From Cupriavidus pinatubonensis (GTDB taxonomy: Bacteria > Pseudomonadota > Gammaproteobacteria > Burkholderiales > Burkholderiaceae), in the NCBI RefSeq assembly GCF_019602855.1, contig NZ_CP080766.1, positions 806,001 to 870,000 of the forward strand: a DNA stretch of 64,000 bases. The letters run 5' to 3'. Under the pieces are notes generated by a model. It made no database searches. It saw only the letters and a program-made list of their open reading frames with translations, and had not been told where the DNA came from. Each line of letters begins with the position of its first letter. Position 1 is the stretch's first letter. The translations under genes and the position numbers were made by a program. This document shows, piece after piece, positions 8,719-17,099 of the stretch.

Positions 8719-9867
8719 ATGCACATCGTTGCCACGCCCGCTCACCGGCATCCCGTGCCGGGCATGCCGCGCAGCATCGCCGCGCCGGGTCCGGCGTTGG
8801 CCGGCACCGCCAGCACGGTTATGACAACGCTGGCCGCAGCGCCGGCGCCGGCGCGCCACACGATCGCCATCCATCACGTCCAGCAGATCGTGCTCGGCGT
8901 GCGCCGGCTCGGCGGCGATATCGATGCGCTGCTGCGCCGCGCGGCCATCTCGCCGGCACTGCTGGCATCGCCCACCGCGCGCGTCACGCAAGACCAGTAC
9001 GCCGCACTGATCCGCACGCTGCGCCGCATCACGCGCGACGAACTCTGGGGCCTGCTCAGCCGCCCCGTGCCGCCGGGGGTGTTCGCCCAGGCTGCCAGTG
9101 CAATGATCCACTGCGCGACGCTGGAAGAAGCGATCCAGGCCGGGCTGCGCCAGTACCGGCTGCACATCGGCGACTTCACGCCTCGGTTGCACCGCAGCAA
9201 CGATGGCAAGACCGCTTCCGTGCAATTGCAAGCGCATGCGCCGGCAACGCCGTGCCATGTGTTCGCGGAGTCGACGTTCGTCTTCCACGCCTACGGCCTG
9301 ATCAATTGGCTGGTGGCACGGCGCGTGCCGCTGGCCCGCGTCGACCTGAGCGCAGGCGCGCCGAAGGGACAGACCGACACCGAACGAATCTTCAACACGA
9401 CGGTCCGGTACGGGCAACCCTGCACGGCCCTGCATTTCGACGCCGCGTGGCTCCGGCTGCCGGTGATGCAGGATGCCACCGGCCTCGGCGAGTTCCTGCG
9501 CGAGGCGCCGCACAAGCTGCTTGTGCGCTACCGCGACAACAGTTGCCTGGCCGAACGCATCCGCCTGCACCTGCGCTCGCACCTCGACGACGAACTGCCA
9601 TCGCTGGAGCAGATGGCGCAGATGCTGCGCCTGACGCCGCAAACGCTGCGCCGGCGGCTGCGCGACGAAGGGCGTGGCTACCAGAATATCAAGGACAACC
9701 TGCGGCGCGACGTAGCGATCGGCATGCTCGAGCGCTCCGACCTCTCGCTGCAGCAGGTCGCGCTGCGGCTCGGCTTTTCAGAGCCGAGCACCTTCCACCG
9801 CGCGTTCAAGAAATGGACGGGCGTGGCGCCCGGCGAATACCGGCAGCTCGCCAGCGCCGGCAGCTGA
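8719..9867 (+). CDS. AraC family transcriptional regulator
   Basis: The product has 382 residues from the ATG at 8719, preceded by GAGGAG. An N-terminal ligand-binding region of the OruR/ArgR (arabinose-binding-like) type spans roughly 50-250. Two helix-turn-helix units fill about 295-374: LEQMAQMLRLTPQTLRRRL, and then LSLQQVALRLGFSEPSTFHRAF with the conserved GFSEPSTF signature. The frame is open to 8377, but the upstream part has no ribosome site. It is divergent from the five-gene acyl-CoA operon and is its likely activator. A hairpin terminator follows at 9897-9927. Confidence 0.9.
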   Translation: MHIVATPAHRHPVPGMPRSIAAPGPALAGTASTVMTTLAAAPAPARHTIAIHHVQQIVLGVRRLGGDIDALLRRAAISPALLASPTARVTQDQYAALIRTLRRITRDELWGLLSRPVPPGVFAQAASAMIHCATLEEAIQAGLRQYRLHIGDFTPRLHRSNDGKTASVQLQAHAPATPCHVFAESTFVFHAYGLINWLVARRVPLARVDLSAGAPKGQTDTERIFNTTVRYGQPCTALHFDAAWLRLPVMQDATGLGEFLREAPHKLLVRYRDNSCLAERIRLHLRSHLDDELPSLEQMAQMLRLTPQTLRRRLRDEGRGYQNIKDNLRRDVAIGMLERSDLSLQQVALRLGFSEPSTFHRAFKKWTGVAPGEYRQLASAGS

Positions 9868-9896
9868 CGAGCCGGCAAAAACCAGCGCAAACAAAG

Positions 9897-9927
9897 AAGC
9901 CGGCGATGACAACGCCATCGCCGGCTT
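9897..9927. terminator. bidirectional terminator between convergent genes
   Basis: The perfect 12-bp arms AAGCCGGCGATG and CATCGCCGGCTT are separated by a 7-nt loop. They lie between the AraC stop (9867, plus) and the CoA-transferase stop (9955, minus). The T-run is short on both sides, so efficiency is uncertain. Confidence 0.65.
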
Positions 9928-9954
9928 GACCCTGTCGGGCTTCTACGCACGCGC

Positions 9955-11190
9955 TCAGACCACGCCCTGCTCCCGCAGTGCAGCGATCCGCTCCGCGGAC
10001 AAACCGAGCACTTCGGCAAGCACACGTTCCGTGTGTTCGCCAAGGCGCGGCGGCGGCGCGTCATATTGCACCGGCGTGGTTGACAGCCGCAGCGGGCTCT
10101 TGACCGTCGGGCAGATCGCACCGTCCTTGCGGACCAGGTCGACCTGCAGTTCGCGATGACGGACCTGCTGGTCGTCGAGCACCTGCGCGTAGTCGTTGAT
10201 CGGCCCGCACGGAATGCCCTGCGCCTCCAGCGCCTCGACCCAGTGTGCGGTCGAACGTGTGCACATATGGGCCTCAAGCATCGGCACCAGCAATTCGCGG
10301 TGGATGATACGACCCGAGCCCGTGGCAAAGCGCTTGTCGGCGGCCAGATCCGGACGCTCGATACCCCGGCAATAGGCCTGCCACTGGCCGTCGTTGCCGG
10401 CCGCGACAATCATGTAGCCATCCGACGTCGCAAAGACGTGGTACGGCACCATGTTCGCGTGCGCATTGCCATAGCGCGGCATGGCCTGGCCGGTAATGCG
10501 CTGGGCGATGATCGGCGTCGCGCCCACGGCCACCACGGCGTCGAGCAGGGCCATGTCGATATGCTGGCCTTCGCCCGTGCGCTCGGCATGCCGCAGTGCG
10601 GCAAGCACAGCCACGGTCGCGTACATGCCGGTCAGCACGTCTACCACCGCCACGCCGACCTTCTGCGGACCGCCGCCGGGCAGGTCGTCGCGCTCGCCGG
10701 TCACGCTCATCAGTCCGCCGATGCCCTGGAAGATGAAGTCGTAGCCCGGCTTGTGCGCGCTCGGCCCGGTCTGGCCATAGCCGGTAATCGAGCAATAGAC
10801 CAGCGCCGGATTGATCGCCTTGAGGCTTTGATAGTCGAGCCCGTAGCGCTTCAGGTCGCCGACCTTGTAATTCTCCAGGACGATGTGCGACTTGGCCGCG
10901 AGTTCGCGCACGATCGCCTGCCCTTCCGGGCTCGCGATGTCGAGCGTCAGCGACTGCTTGCCGCGGTTGGCGCCGGCGAAGTAGGTGGCATCGCGCGAAG
11001 GCTGGCCTTCGGGATCCGGCAACCATGGCGGGCCCCAGGAGCGCGTGTCGTCGCCGACCCGGGGGCGTTCCACCTTGATGACTTCCGCGCCGAGGTCCGC
11101 CAGGTTCTGCGCGCACCATGGCCCGGCCAGGATGCGCGACAGGTCGAGCACCCGGACACCGGCCAGTGCGCCCTGCATGGCGGGCGCCAT
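9955..11190 (-). CDS. class III (CaiB/BaiF) CoA-transferase
   Basis: The 411-residue product has the family start VRVLDLSRILAGPWCAQ and LADLGAEVIKVERP. It also has SLTLDIASPEG, and the presumed catalytic Asp in VVDVLTGMYAT near residue 180. Such enzymes move CoA from one acid to another through an Asp-linked anhydride. It starts one base after the stop of the SDR gene, with the sequence TGAGATG, so the two are translated from one mRNA. Together with the SDR it may form a small module activating and oxidising a hydroxy acid. The substrate is unknown; a second CaiB-type gene in the itaconate-like cluster (15837-17036) is distinct. Confidence 0.92.
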   Translation of the reverse strand: MAPAMQGALAGVRVLDLSRILAGPWCAQNLADLGAEVIKVERPRVGDDTRSWGPPWLPDPEGQPSRDATYFAGANRGKQSLTLDIASPEGQAIVRELAAKSHIVLENYKVGDLKRYGLDYQSLKAINPALVYCSITGYGQTGPSAHKPGYDFIFQGIGGLMSVTGERDDLPGGGPQKVGVAVVDVLTGMYATVAVLAALRHAERTGEGQHIDMALLDAVVAVGATPIIAQRITGQAMPRYGNAHANMVPYHVFATSDGYMIVAAGNDGQWQAYCRGIERPDLAADKRFATGSGRIIHRELLVPMLEAHMCTRSTAHWVEALEAQGIPCGPINDYAQVLDDQQVRHRELQVDLVRKDGAICPTVKSPLRLSTTPVQYDAPPPRLGEHTERVLAEVLGLSAERIAALREQGVV

Positions 11191-11191
11191 C

Positions 11192-12106
11192 TCAGATCGG
11201 ATCCCAGCTGATCACGTCGGGCGAGCGCTCGAGCTTGAAGAAGCTGTTGCGCATGGCCGGCATGGCGATCTCGCCAATCGATTCCGGCGTCCAGCCTTCG
11301 CTCATGTGCACCGAGCGCACCGGCCGCGGCTGGCTCATCAGGATGATTTCGTTGGCGCGCACGGCGAAGATCTGACCGTTGACCTCGGCTGCGGACGGGC
11401 TGGCCAGGTAGACGGCCACGGGGCCGATCTTGCCGGCTTCCATCTTCTGCAGCTTGGCCACGCGTGCCTTCTCTTCCGGCGTCTCGGCCGGGATCGAGCT
11501 GGTCATGCGGCTCCATGCGAACGGCGCGATGCAGTTCGAGCGCACGTTGAAGCGCTGCATGTCAAGTGCGATCGACTTCGACAGCGCGGCGATGCCGAGC
11601 TTGGCGGCCGAGTAGTTGGCCTGGCCCAGATTGCCGATCAGGCCCGAAGTCGACGTCATGTGCACGAAGGCGCCGCCTTCCTGGTCCTTGAAATAGTTGG
11701 CTGCGGCGCGGCTCACGAAGAAGGTGCCGTGCAGGTGCACGTCGATAACCGAACGCCATTCCTCTTCATTCATCTTGAAGAACATGCGGTCGCGCAGGTT
11801 GCCGGCGTTGTTGACCACGGCATCGATGCGGCCGAAGTTGTCGAGCGCGCACTGGACGATGGCGTTAGCACCGTTCCAGGTCGACACGCTGTCGGTGTTC
11901 GCCACGGCCTCGCCGCCGGCCGCGCGGATTTCTTCCACCACGCGCTGTGCGGGACCGGCATCGCCACCTTCGCCGGTCATCGACACGCCAAGGTCGTTGA
12001 CCACGACCTTGGCGCCGGCAGCTGCCATCGCCAGCGCGATACCGCGCCCGATTCCACCACCCGCGCCCGTTACCAGCGCTACCTTGCCTGCCATCAAACC
12101 GCTCAT
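11192..12106 (-). CDS. SDR family 3-hydroxyacyl-CoA dehydrogenase-like oxidoreductase
   Basis: This 304-residue short-chain dehydrogenase resembles the dehydrogenase part of peroxisomal multifunctional enzyme (HSD17B4). It has TGAGGGIG at residues 13-20, NDLGVSMTGEG, NNAG near 99, and the Ser...NYSAAK catalytic segment (about 150-168). It has a longer tail than FabG. The ATG at 12106 has an AGAGGAG site; the open frame to 12253 upstream was discarded for lack of one. It is the first gene of a two-gene operon with the CaiB-type transferase and is divergent from the LysR gene. Confidence 0.88.
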   Translation of the reverse strand: MSGLMAGKVALVTGAGGGIGRGIALAMAAAGAKVVVNDLGVSMTGEGGDAGPAQRVVEEIRAAGGEAVANTDSVSTWNGANAIVQCALDNFGRIDAVVNNAGNLRDRMFFKMNEEEWRSVIDVHLHGTFFVSRAAANYFKDQEGGAFVHMTSTSGLIGNLGQANYSAAKLGIAALSKSIALDMQRFNVRSNCIAPFAWSRMTSSIPAETPEEKARVAKLQKMEAGKIGPVAVYLASPSAAEVNGQIFAVRANEIILMSQPRPVRSVHMSEGWTPESIGEIAMPAMRNSFFKLERSPDVISWDPI

Positions 12107-12299
12107 TGCGTTGCTCCTCTGAATGCTTTTCCCGGTCAACAGACCGCGTTTCTGGCGACAATAACGGCTGCCCGCGACGGCCGTGCCAGTCGCAGGCAAG
12201 CATGTCCGGATGTTATTGCCACGCGAGATACGATAAATTGGCGGCTGAAACATTGGAATTCACGAATCGCAAAAGTGGCCTTTGGCCTGACGGAACCCC
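12107..12299. promoter_or_regulatory. divergent promoter region SDR / LysR
   Basis: These 193 bp between divergent starts at 12106 and 12300 are AT-richer than the flanks around 12220-12270. This fits LysR-type autoregulation and target control, but no definite T-N11-A box was assigned. Confidence 0.45.
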
Positions 12300-13202
12300 A
12301 TGCATTACGACCTGACCGACCTGCGCCTTTTCCTCAACGTCGGTGAAACGGAAAACCTGACCCGCGCAGCGGAGCGCAGTTTCCTGTCCCTGCCGGCCGC
12401 CAGCACGCGCATCAAGCAACTGGAAGAGGCGTTCCAGACCCAGCTCCTGATCCGCCAGGTGAAAGGCGTCAGGCTGACCCCGGCCGGCGATACACTGCTG
12501 CACCATGCGCGCGAGGTGTTCCGCGAGCTCGAATGCCTGCACTCCGACCTGCGTCCCTATGCCAAGGGCGTCAAGGGCAAGGTCCGCCTGCTGGCCAATA
12601 CGACCGCCACCAACTCGTTCCTGGCGACGGGCCTGTCCCGTTTTCTAAGTGAAAACCCTGACGTCGATGTGGAGCTGGAAGAGCATCTGTCGCAGGAAAT
12701 CGTGTCCGCGATCAGCGCGGGCGCGGCGGACCTTGGCATTGTGGCGGGCGAAGTCGCGACCCAGGATCTCGACGTCATGCACCTGTGCAGCGACGAACTG
12801 ATCGTGATTGCGCCGGTCAACCACCCGCTGCCGCAGTTCAAGCGGCTGCACTTCGCCGACCTGCTGGATACCTGCCGCTTCGTCGGCCTGAACCAGTTCA
12901 GCGCGATCCAGTCCTTCCTCGACCGCATCGCCAGCGGCATGGGCAAGCGTATCAGCCTGCGCATCCAGGTCGGCAGCTTCGACGCGGTCTGCCGCATGGT
13001 CGAGGCCGGCGCCGGCATCGCCATCGTGCCGAACAGCTGTGCGCGCCGCTATGCGAGTCGCAAGGTGCTGCGCTTTATCTCGCTGGAAGATGAATGGGCG
13101 CGCCGCGAATTGCGCCTGTGCCGCCGCCCGGGCCGCGAACTGCCACAGTTCGCCGAAACCCTGATCCAGTACCTGGTCGACGCTGCGCGCGAGCCTGTAT
13201 AG
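12300..13202 (+). CDS. LysR family transcriptional regulator
   Basis: The 300-residue product has a standard N-terminal winged HTH (DLRLFLNVGETENLTRAA, then PAASTRIKQLEE) and a LysR substrate-binding domain from about 90. It is divergent from the SDR/CoA-transferase pair, its most likely target. It also lies about 1.5 kb upstream of the itaconate-like cluster. In P. aeruginosa the itaconate cluster is likewise flanked by a LysR gene, so control of that cluster cannot be excluded. The stop at 13202 faces the DUF2628 gene only 36 bp away. Confidence 0.9.
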   Translation: MHYDLTDLRLFLNVGETENLTRAAERSFLSLPAASTRIKQLEEAFQTQLLIRQVKGVRLTPAGDTLLHHAREVFRELECLHSDLRPYAKGVKGKVRLLANTTATNSFLATGLSRFLSENPDVDVELEEHLSQEIVSAISAGAADLGIVAGEVATQDLDVMHLCSDELIVIAPVNHPLPQFKRLHFADLLDTCRFVGLNQFSAIQSFLDRIASGMGKRISLRIQVGSFDAVCRMVEAGAGIAIVPNSCARRYASRKVLRFISLEDEWARRELRLCRRPGRELPQFAETLIQYLVDAAREPV

Positions 13203-13238
13203 AGTTGGCAATACATGGCCGTTCGCCCACTGGCGGCG

Positions 13239-13724
13239 CTAGGCCACCAGCCTCGCGAGCGGCCGCAGCGACACCAGCATGACCGCGATCAGCAGCGCCA
13301 TGGCCGCCACACCCGGCCAGCTCGTGCGGCCGCAGCGCGCAAGGGAATCGTTGACCACTTCGGGCGACCAGTGGTAATCGCGCAGGCGCTGGATCGTCGA
13401 TTCCGCATGCATGCGGTACAGCTGGTTACCGTAGAAGCCGAGGACCAGCGCCATGGCATAGGCTAGCGGCCGTGCGAGCACATCCGGCATCTGGACATGG
13501 AACAATGCGTGCAGCACCGGTTCGGCGCACAGGACGATGGCGTAGACGCCGACCTGCCAGTACATGCGGCGGTAGGCCATCCAGAAGGGCCCAAAGAAGA
13601 ACGCGGCCCAGTTCCACGCCATGCCGTTGTTCGCCGCCGCGACCTGCCAGCGAGCGCGGTAGTACGGGAAACGGGATCCTACGAACACGGCGAACGCCGC
13701 TTCGTCACTGATGATTGCTTTCAT
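13239..13724 (-). CDS. DUF2628 domain membrane protein
   Basis: The 161-residue product from the ATG at 13724 begins with a soluble stretch. WNWAAFFFGPFWMAYRRMYW follows, the typical DUF2628 motif, and then two or three hydrophobic helices and a short tail. Proteins of this family are small inner-membrane proteins of unknown function, often next to unrelated genes. The ATG is preceded by GGGGAGTGTGGC. The open frame to 13946 upstream is GC-rich read-through and not used. It converges with the LysR gene. Confidence 0.75.
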   Translation of the reverse strand: MKAIISDEAAFAVFVGSRFPYYRARWQVAAANNGMAWNWAAFFFGPFWMAYRRMYWQVGVYAIVLCAEPVLHALFHVQMPDVLARPLAYAMALVLGFYGNQLYRMHAESTIQRLRDYHWSPEVVNDSLARCGRTSWPGVAAMALLIAVMLVSLRPLARLVA

Positions 13725-14339
13725 GCCACACTCCCCTGCGGTGGGCTCCTGACGACGGGGCCTCCGCGACAGAGCATAGGCCTGCGCCGCTGCGCGGAGC
13801 GTGCGGTTGCGCGCAGAAAGATCGAATTTCCCGACTGCGCGCGGCGGGCCGGCTCGAGAGCCAATCAGCTGCCTGGAATGTGCGTGCGAAGCAGGACAGC
13901 GCCCTGCCGTTGATCGTGCCGCATGGGGCGGGCGCGCGGGGGACATGGCGACGCTGCGCGGCCTTGCCCGGCGGCACCGCAGTGCCGCCGGGCGCGCCGT
14001 CTACGCCCCTCGCGGACATCGTCCCGTCTCGCCGCCATGTGCCGGCCCTGTGCGCCAGGTGAGGACGTAATCCGTTTTGCTTCCCCTGTTTTTTTTGGCG
14101 GACCGCAGGTGACGCCTCCCCGTCGCCAATGCGAACCGCCATGCCATTGTGACCGATGCGCGGCGCCGTATCATCATCAAAATTAGTGATGCGCGCCGCG
14201 ATTCTTCGCGTGGCAGGCGCTCGCCACGTCACGCCACACAAATGCGATGCCGTCCTACAGCGCAACCGGATGCCCCCGGACACGACAGCGCAGCCGTTCC
14301 TTCTATCGTGAATACGTACAAAAAAGGAAGGAGCACATC
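13725..14339. other. gene-free region
   Basis: About 600 bp between the DUF2628 start and the 24-codon gene. Open frames exist on both strands but have no ribosome sites, family motifs or consistent codon bias. It presumably holds the DUF2628 promoter and the promoter of the small gene. An uninterrupted run of T at about 14089-14096 is the only local oddity. Confidence 0.45.
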
Positions 14340-14414
14340 ATGCCCTATATCATCGCGTGGCTTCTCGGCGTTCCGGCCTTCGTGCTGATCCTGATCTGGC
14401 TGTTCATGCGCTGA
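14340..14414 (+). CDS. 24-residue single-span membrane peptide
   Basis: The peptide starts MPYIIAWLLG and ends LIWLFMR, almost wholly hydrophobic with one terminal Arg, so it should span the inner membrane once. A near-ideal ribosome site AAGGAAGGAG lies 6 nt before the ATG, and a strong terminator follows 26 bp after the stop. This gives a self-contained transcription unit. I recall similar orphan short membrane peptides annotated as hypothetical in related genera, but I cannot name a family. Function unknown. Confidence 0.6.
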   Translation: MPYIIAWLLGVPAFVLILIWLFMR

Positions 14415-14425
14415 TACGCTCCGCG

Positions 14426-14474
14426 CCAATAGCATGCCAGAAGACGCCCGGCTCGCCGGGCGTCTTGCTATTGG
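14426..14474 (+). terminator. strong hairpin terminator after the 24-codon gene
   Basis: AAGACGCCCGGC-TC-GCCGGGCGTCTT (14441-14466) is a perfect 12-bp stem with a 2-nt loop. It is embedded in an outer CCAATAGCA...TGCTATTGG arm pair (14426-14434 and 14466-14474). The T-run is short. Confidence 0.7.
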
Positions 14475-14542
14475 GGCTGGCCTTTCACCGCAGAATGCGC
14501 ACGCTGTGCCGGCCTCGCATCTGGCCACACTGGCCCGCCCCC

Positions 14543-14584
14543 AAGCCGCACCTAAGCCGCACCTAAGCCGCACCTAAGCCGCTC
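14543..14584. repeat. 11-bp tandem direct repeat
   Basis: AAGCCGCACCT occurs three times head to tail (14543, 14554, 14565), followed by a partial fourth copy. It lies 75-115 bp upstream of the acyl-CoA dehydrogenase start. The 11-bp period is about one helical turn, so it could be a protein-binding array or a slippage-prone repeat. Confidence 0.8.
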
Positions 14585-14658
14585 TTTCGCAAATCCGAAT
14601 TTCAGGCCAAAGGGCTGTCGGGAATAATGGCCCCATTCAAATCGACCGGGCCTACCCC

Positions 14659-15828
14659 ATGTTTGCAGATCAGGATCAAGACCAGCTTTTCCCGGAAATC
14701 CGCGAAGCCGTACGCGACCTTTGCGCGGGTTTCGATTCGGCCTACTGGCAGCGCATTGAAGAACAGAACGGTTTTCCCGAGGAATTCGTTCAGGCGCTTA
14801 CCCACGCGGGCTGGCTGTCGGCCCTGATCCCCGAGGCCTACGGCGGTTCGGGCCTGTCGCTGACGGCCGCCTCGGTCATCATGGAAGAAATCAACCGCAA
14901 CGGCGGCAACTCCGGCGCCTGCCACGGCCAGATGTACGTGATGGGCTGCCTGCTGCGCCACGGTTCGGAAGAGCAAAAGAAGCGCTGGCTGCCGGGCATC
15001 GCCTCGGGCGAACTGCGCATGCAGTCGATGGCTGTGACCGAGCCGACCACCGGCACCGACACCACCAAACTCAAGACCACTGCCGTGCGCAAGGGCGACA
15101 AGTACGTCGTCAACGGCTCGAAGGTGTGGATTTCGCGCGTGCAGCACTCGGACCTGATGCTGCTGCTGGCCCGCACCACGCCGCTCGACCAGGTCAAGCG
15201 CAAGTCCGAGGGCCTGTCGGTGTTCGTGGTCGACCTGCGTGAAGCCATCGGCAAGGGCCTGACAGTTCGGCCGATCCGCAACATGGTCAACCACGAGACC
15301 AACGAACTGTTCTTCGACAACCTCGAAGTGCCGGCCGAAAACCTGATCGGCGAGGAAGGCAAGGGCCTCAAGTACATCCTCGACGGCATGAACGCCGAGC
15401 GCATCCTGATCGCCGCCGAGTGCATCGGCGATGGCTACTGGTTCGTCGAGCGCGCGAGCAACTATGCACGCGAGCGCATTGTGTTCGACCGCCCGATCGG
15501 CCAGAACCAGGGCATTCAGTTCCCGATCGCACGCTCCTACGTCAACGTCGAAGCCGCCAGCCTGATGCGCTACAAGGCTGCAGCGCTGTTCGACGCCGGC
15601 AAGCCGTGCGGCAAGGAAGCCAACATCTCCAAGCTGCTCGCCGCCGATGCATCGTGGGAAGCGGCCAACGTCTGCCTGCAGACGCACGGCGGCTTCGGCT
15701 TCGCGGCCGAGTACGACATCGAGCGCAAGTTCCGCGAGACCCGCCTGTACCAGGTCGCACCGATCTCGACCAACCTGATCCTGTCCTACGTGGCCGAGCA
15801 CGTGCTCGAGCTGCCGCGTTCGTTCTGA
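14659..15828 (+). CDS. acyl-CoA dehydrogenase of the itaconate-type cluster (PA0879-like)
   Basis: This 389-residue flavoenzyme has VTEPTTGTD near residue 130 in place of the usual TEPxxGSD, QTHGGFGF near 340, and a tail RLYQVAPISTNLI. The tail replaces the common IYEGT/IYGGT motif. It opens a five-gene plus-strand cluster and is followed 8 bp later by a class III CoA-transferase. In P. aeruginosa PA0878-PA0883, as I recall it, the same five families occur together with itaconate genes, and the dehydrogenase role there is not settled; it may act on methylsuccinyl- or related CoA esters. The 11-bp repeat lies just upstream. Confidence 0.88.
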   Translation: MFADQDQDQLFPEIREAVRDLCAGFDSAYWQRIEEQNGFPEEFVQALTHAGWLSALIPEAYGGSGLSLTAASVIMEEINRNGGNSGACHGQMYVMGCLLRHGSEEQKKRWLPGIASGELRMQSMAVTEPTTGTDTTKLKTTAVRKGDKYVVNGSKVWISRVQHSDLMLLLARTTPLDQVKRKSEGLSVFVVDLREAIGKGLTVRPIRNMVNHETNELFFDNLEVPAENLIGEEGKGLKYILDGMNAERILIAAECIGDGYWFVERASNYARERIVFDRPIGQNQGIQFPIARSYVNVEAASLMRYKAAALFDAGKPCGKEANISKLLAADASWEAANVCLQTHGGFGFAAEYDIERKFRETRLYQVAPISTNLILSYVAEHVLELPRSF

Positions 15829-15836
15829 GGCCGCGC

Positions 15837-17036
15837 ATGACTGCATCTACGCCCAACGGCATCCGGCCGCTCGACGGCATCCGCGTGGTGTCGCTCGAAC
15901 ACGCGGTCGCGGCCCCTTTCGCCACGCGCCAGCTTGCCGATCTCGGTGCGCGCGTGATCAAGATCGAGCGCCCTGGCGTGGGCGATTTCGCCCGCGGCTA
16001 TGACGAGACCGTGCACGGCCAGTCGTCGTACTTTGTCTGGCTCAACCGCGGCAAGGAGAGCCTGACGCTCGACCTGAAAGACGCCGAGGCACAAGCCATC
16101 CTGCACAAGTTGCTGGCCGATGCCGACGTACTGGTGCAGAACCTCGCCCCTGGCGCCGCCGCGCGCATGGGCCTCGACTTCGACACCCTGCATCCGCGCT
16201 ACGAAAAGCTGATCGTCTGCGATATCTCGGGCTACGGCGACGCGGGCCCCTATCGCGACAAGAAGGCCTATGACCTGCTGATCCAGGCCGCGGCCGGCCT
16301 GGTCGGCCTGACTGGCGGCCCGAACGAGCCGTCGCGTGCCGGCGTGTCGATTGCCGACATCTCGGCCGGCATGTACGCCTACAGCGGCATCCTCTCGGCG
16401 CTGCTGCAGCGCGGGCGCACCGGCAAGGGCCTGCGCGTGCAGGTCACCATGCTGGAAACCATGGCGGAGTGGATGAACCAGGTGCTCTACCTCGGTCACT
16501 ACGGCGGCAAGCCGCCGGCGCGCGTCGGCGCCTCGCACCCGACCATCGCGCCGTATGGCATTCATCGCACTGCCAATGGCAGCGTGATCTTCAGCGTGCA
16601 GAACGAGCGCGAGTTCGCCAACTTCTGCGAGATCGTGCTCGGCAATCGCGAACTCGCACAGGACGAGCGGTTCTCAAGCAATACCGCGCGCGTGCGCAAC
16701 CGGCCCGAACTCACCACCATCATCGAGGATCGCTTCTCGACGCTGACCGTGGCACAGGTCGAGGAATTGCTCGACCAGGCACAGATTGCCAACGCCCCGA
16801 TGAACGACATCGAAGGCGTGTGGAATCATCCGCAGTTGCAGGCGCGCGAGCGCTGGCGCAAGGTGGAGACGCCGAATGGCACCGTCGACGCGCTGCTGCC
16901 GCCGGCCAATCTTTCCGGCGTGGAGCCGGCGATGGGCGCCATCCCCGCCCTGGGCGCGCACACCGCTTCCATCCTGGCCGAACTCGGCTATGGCGCTTCG
17001 GACGTCGAAGCCCTGGCCGCCAAGAAAGTCGTCTGA
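15837..17036 (+). CDS. ict: class III CoA-transferase, probable itaconate CoA-transferase
   Basis: The 399-residue CaiB/BaiF-family protein has IRVVSLEHAVAAPFATRQLA, LGARVIKIERPGVGDF and the likely catalytic Asp in SIADISAGMYAY. From cluster content I infer that it makes itaconyl-CoA from itaconate, using succinyl-CoA as the usual donor. The ATG at 15837 follows the previous stop by 8 bp; the upstream-open frame overlaps the dehydrogenase gene and was discarded. A hairpin follows the stop (17041-17075). Resemblance to PA0882 is by family and context, not alignment. A mesaconate or other C5-dicarboxylate specificity remains possible. Confidence 0.78.
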   Translation: MTASTPNGIRPLDGIRVVSLEHAVAAPFATRQLADLGARVIKIERPGVGDFARGYDETVHGQSSYFVWLNRGKESLTLDLKDAEAQAILHKLLADADVLVQNLAPGAAARMGLDFDTLHPRYEKLIVCDISGYGDAGPYRDKKAYDLLIQAAAGLVGLTGGPNEPSRAGVSIADISAGMYAYSGILSALLQRGRTGKGLRVQVTMLETMAEWMNQVLYLGHYGGKPPARVGASHPTIAPYGIHRTANGSVIFSVQNEREFANFCEIVLGNRELAQDERFSSNTARVRNRPELTTIIEDRFSTLTVAQVEELLDQAQIANAPMNDIEGVWNHPQLQARERWRKVETPNGTVDALLPPANLSGVEPAMGAIPALGAHTASILAELGYGASDVEALAAKKVV

Positions 17037-17040
17037 GCGG

Positions 17041-17075
17041 AAGGGTCCGGCTTCGCCCGGGCCTTTCCCTTTTTC
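17041..17075 (+). terminator. terminator-like hairpin inside the itaconate-type cluster
   Basis: AAGGGTCCGG and CCGGGCCTTT pair (two G-U) around CTTCGC and are followed by CCCTTTTT. It lies between the CoA-transferase stop (17036) and the MmgE/PrpD start (17100). It could attenuate or separate two transcription units. Confidence 0.6.
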
Positions 17076-17099
17076 AAACGTTACCGGCACCCAGCCAAC

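Noticed and set aside
13725..14339. Open frames of 80-190 codons in the gene-free region
   Set aside because: Frames overlap each other on both strands, lack ribosome sites and have no recognisable motif.
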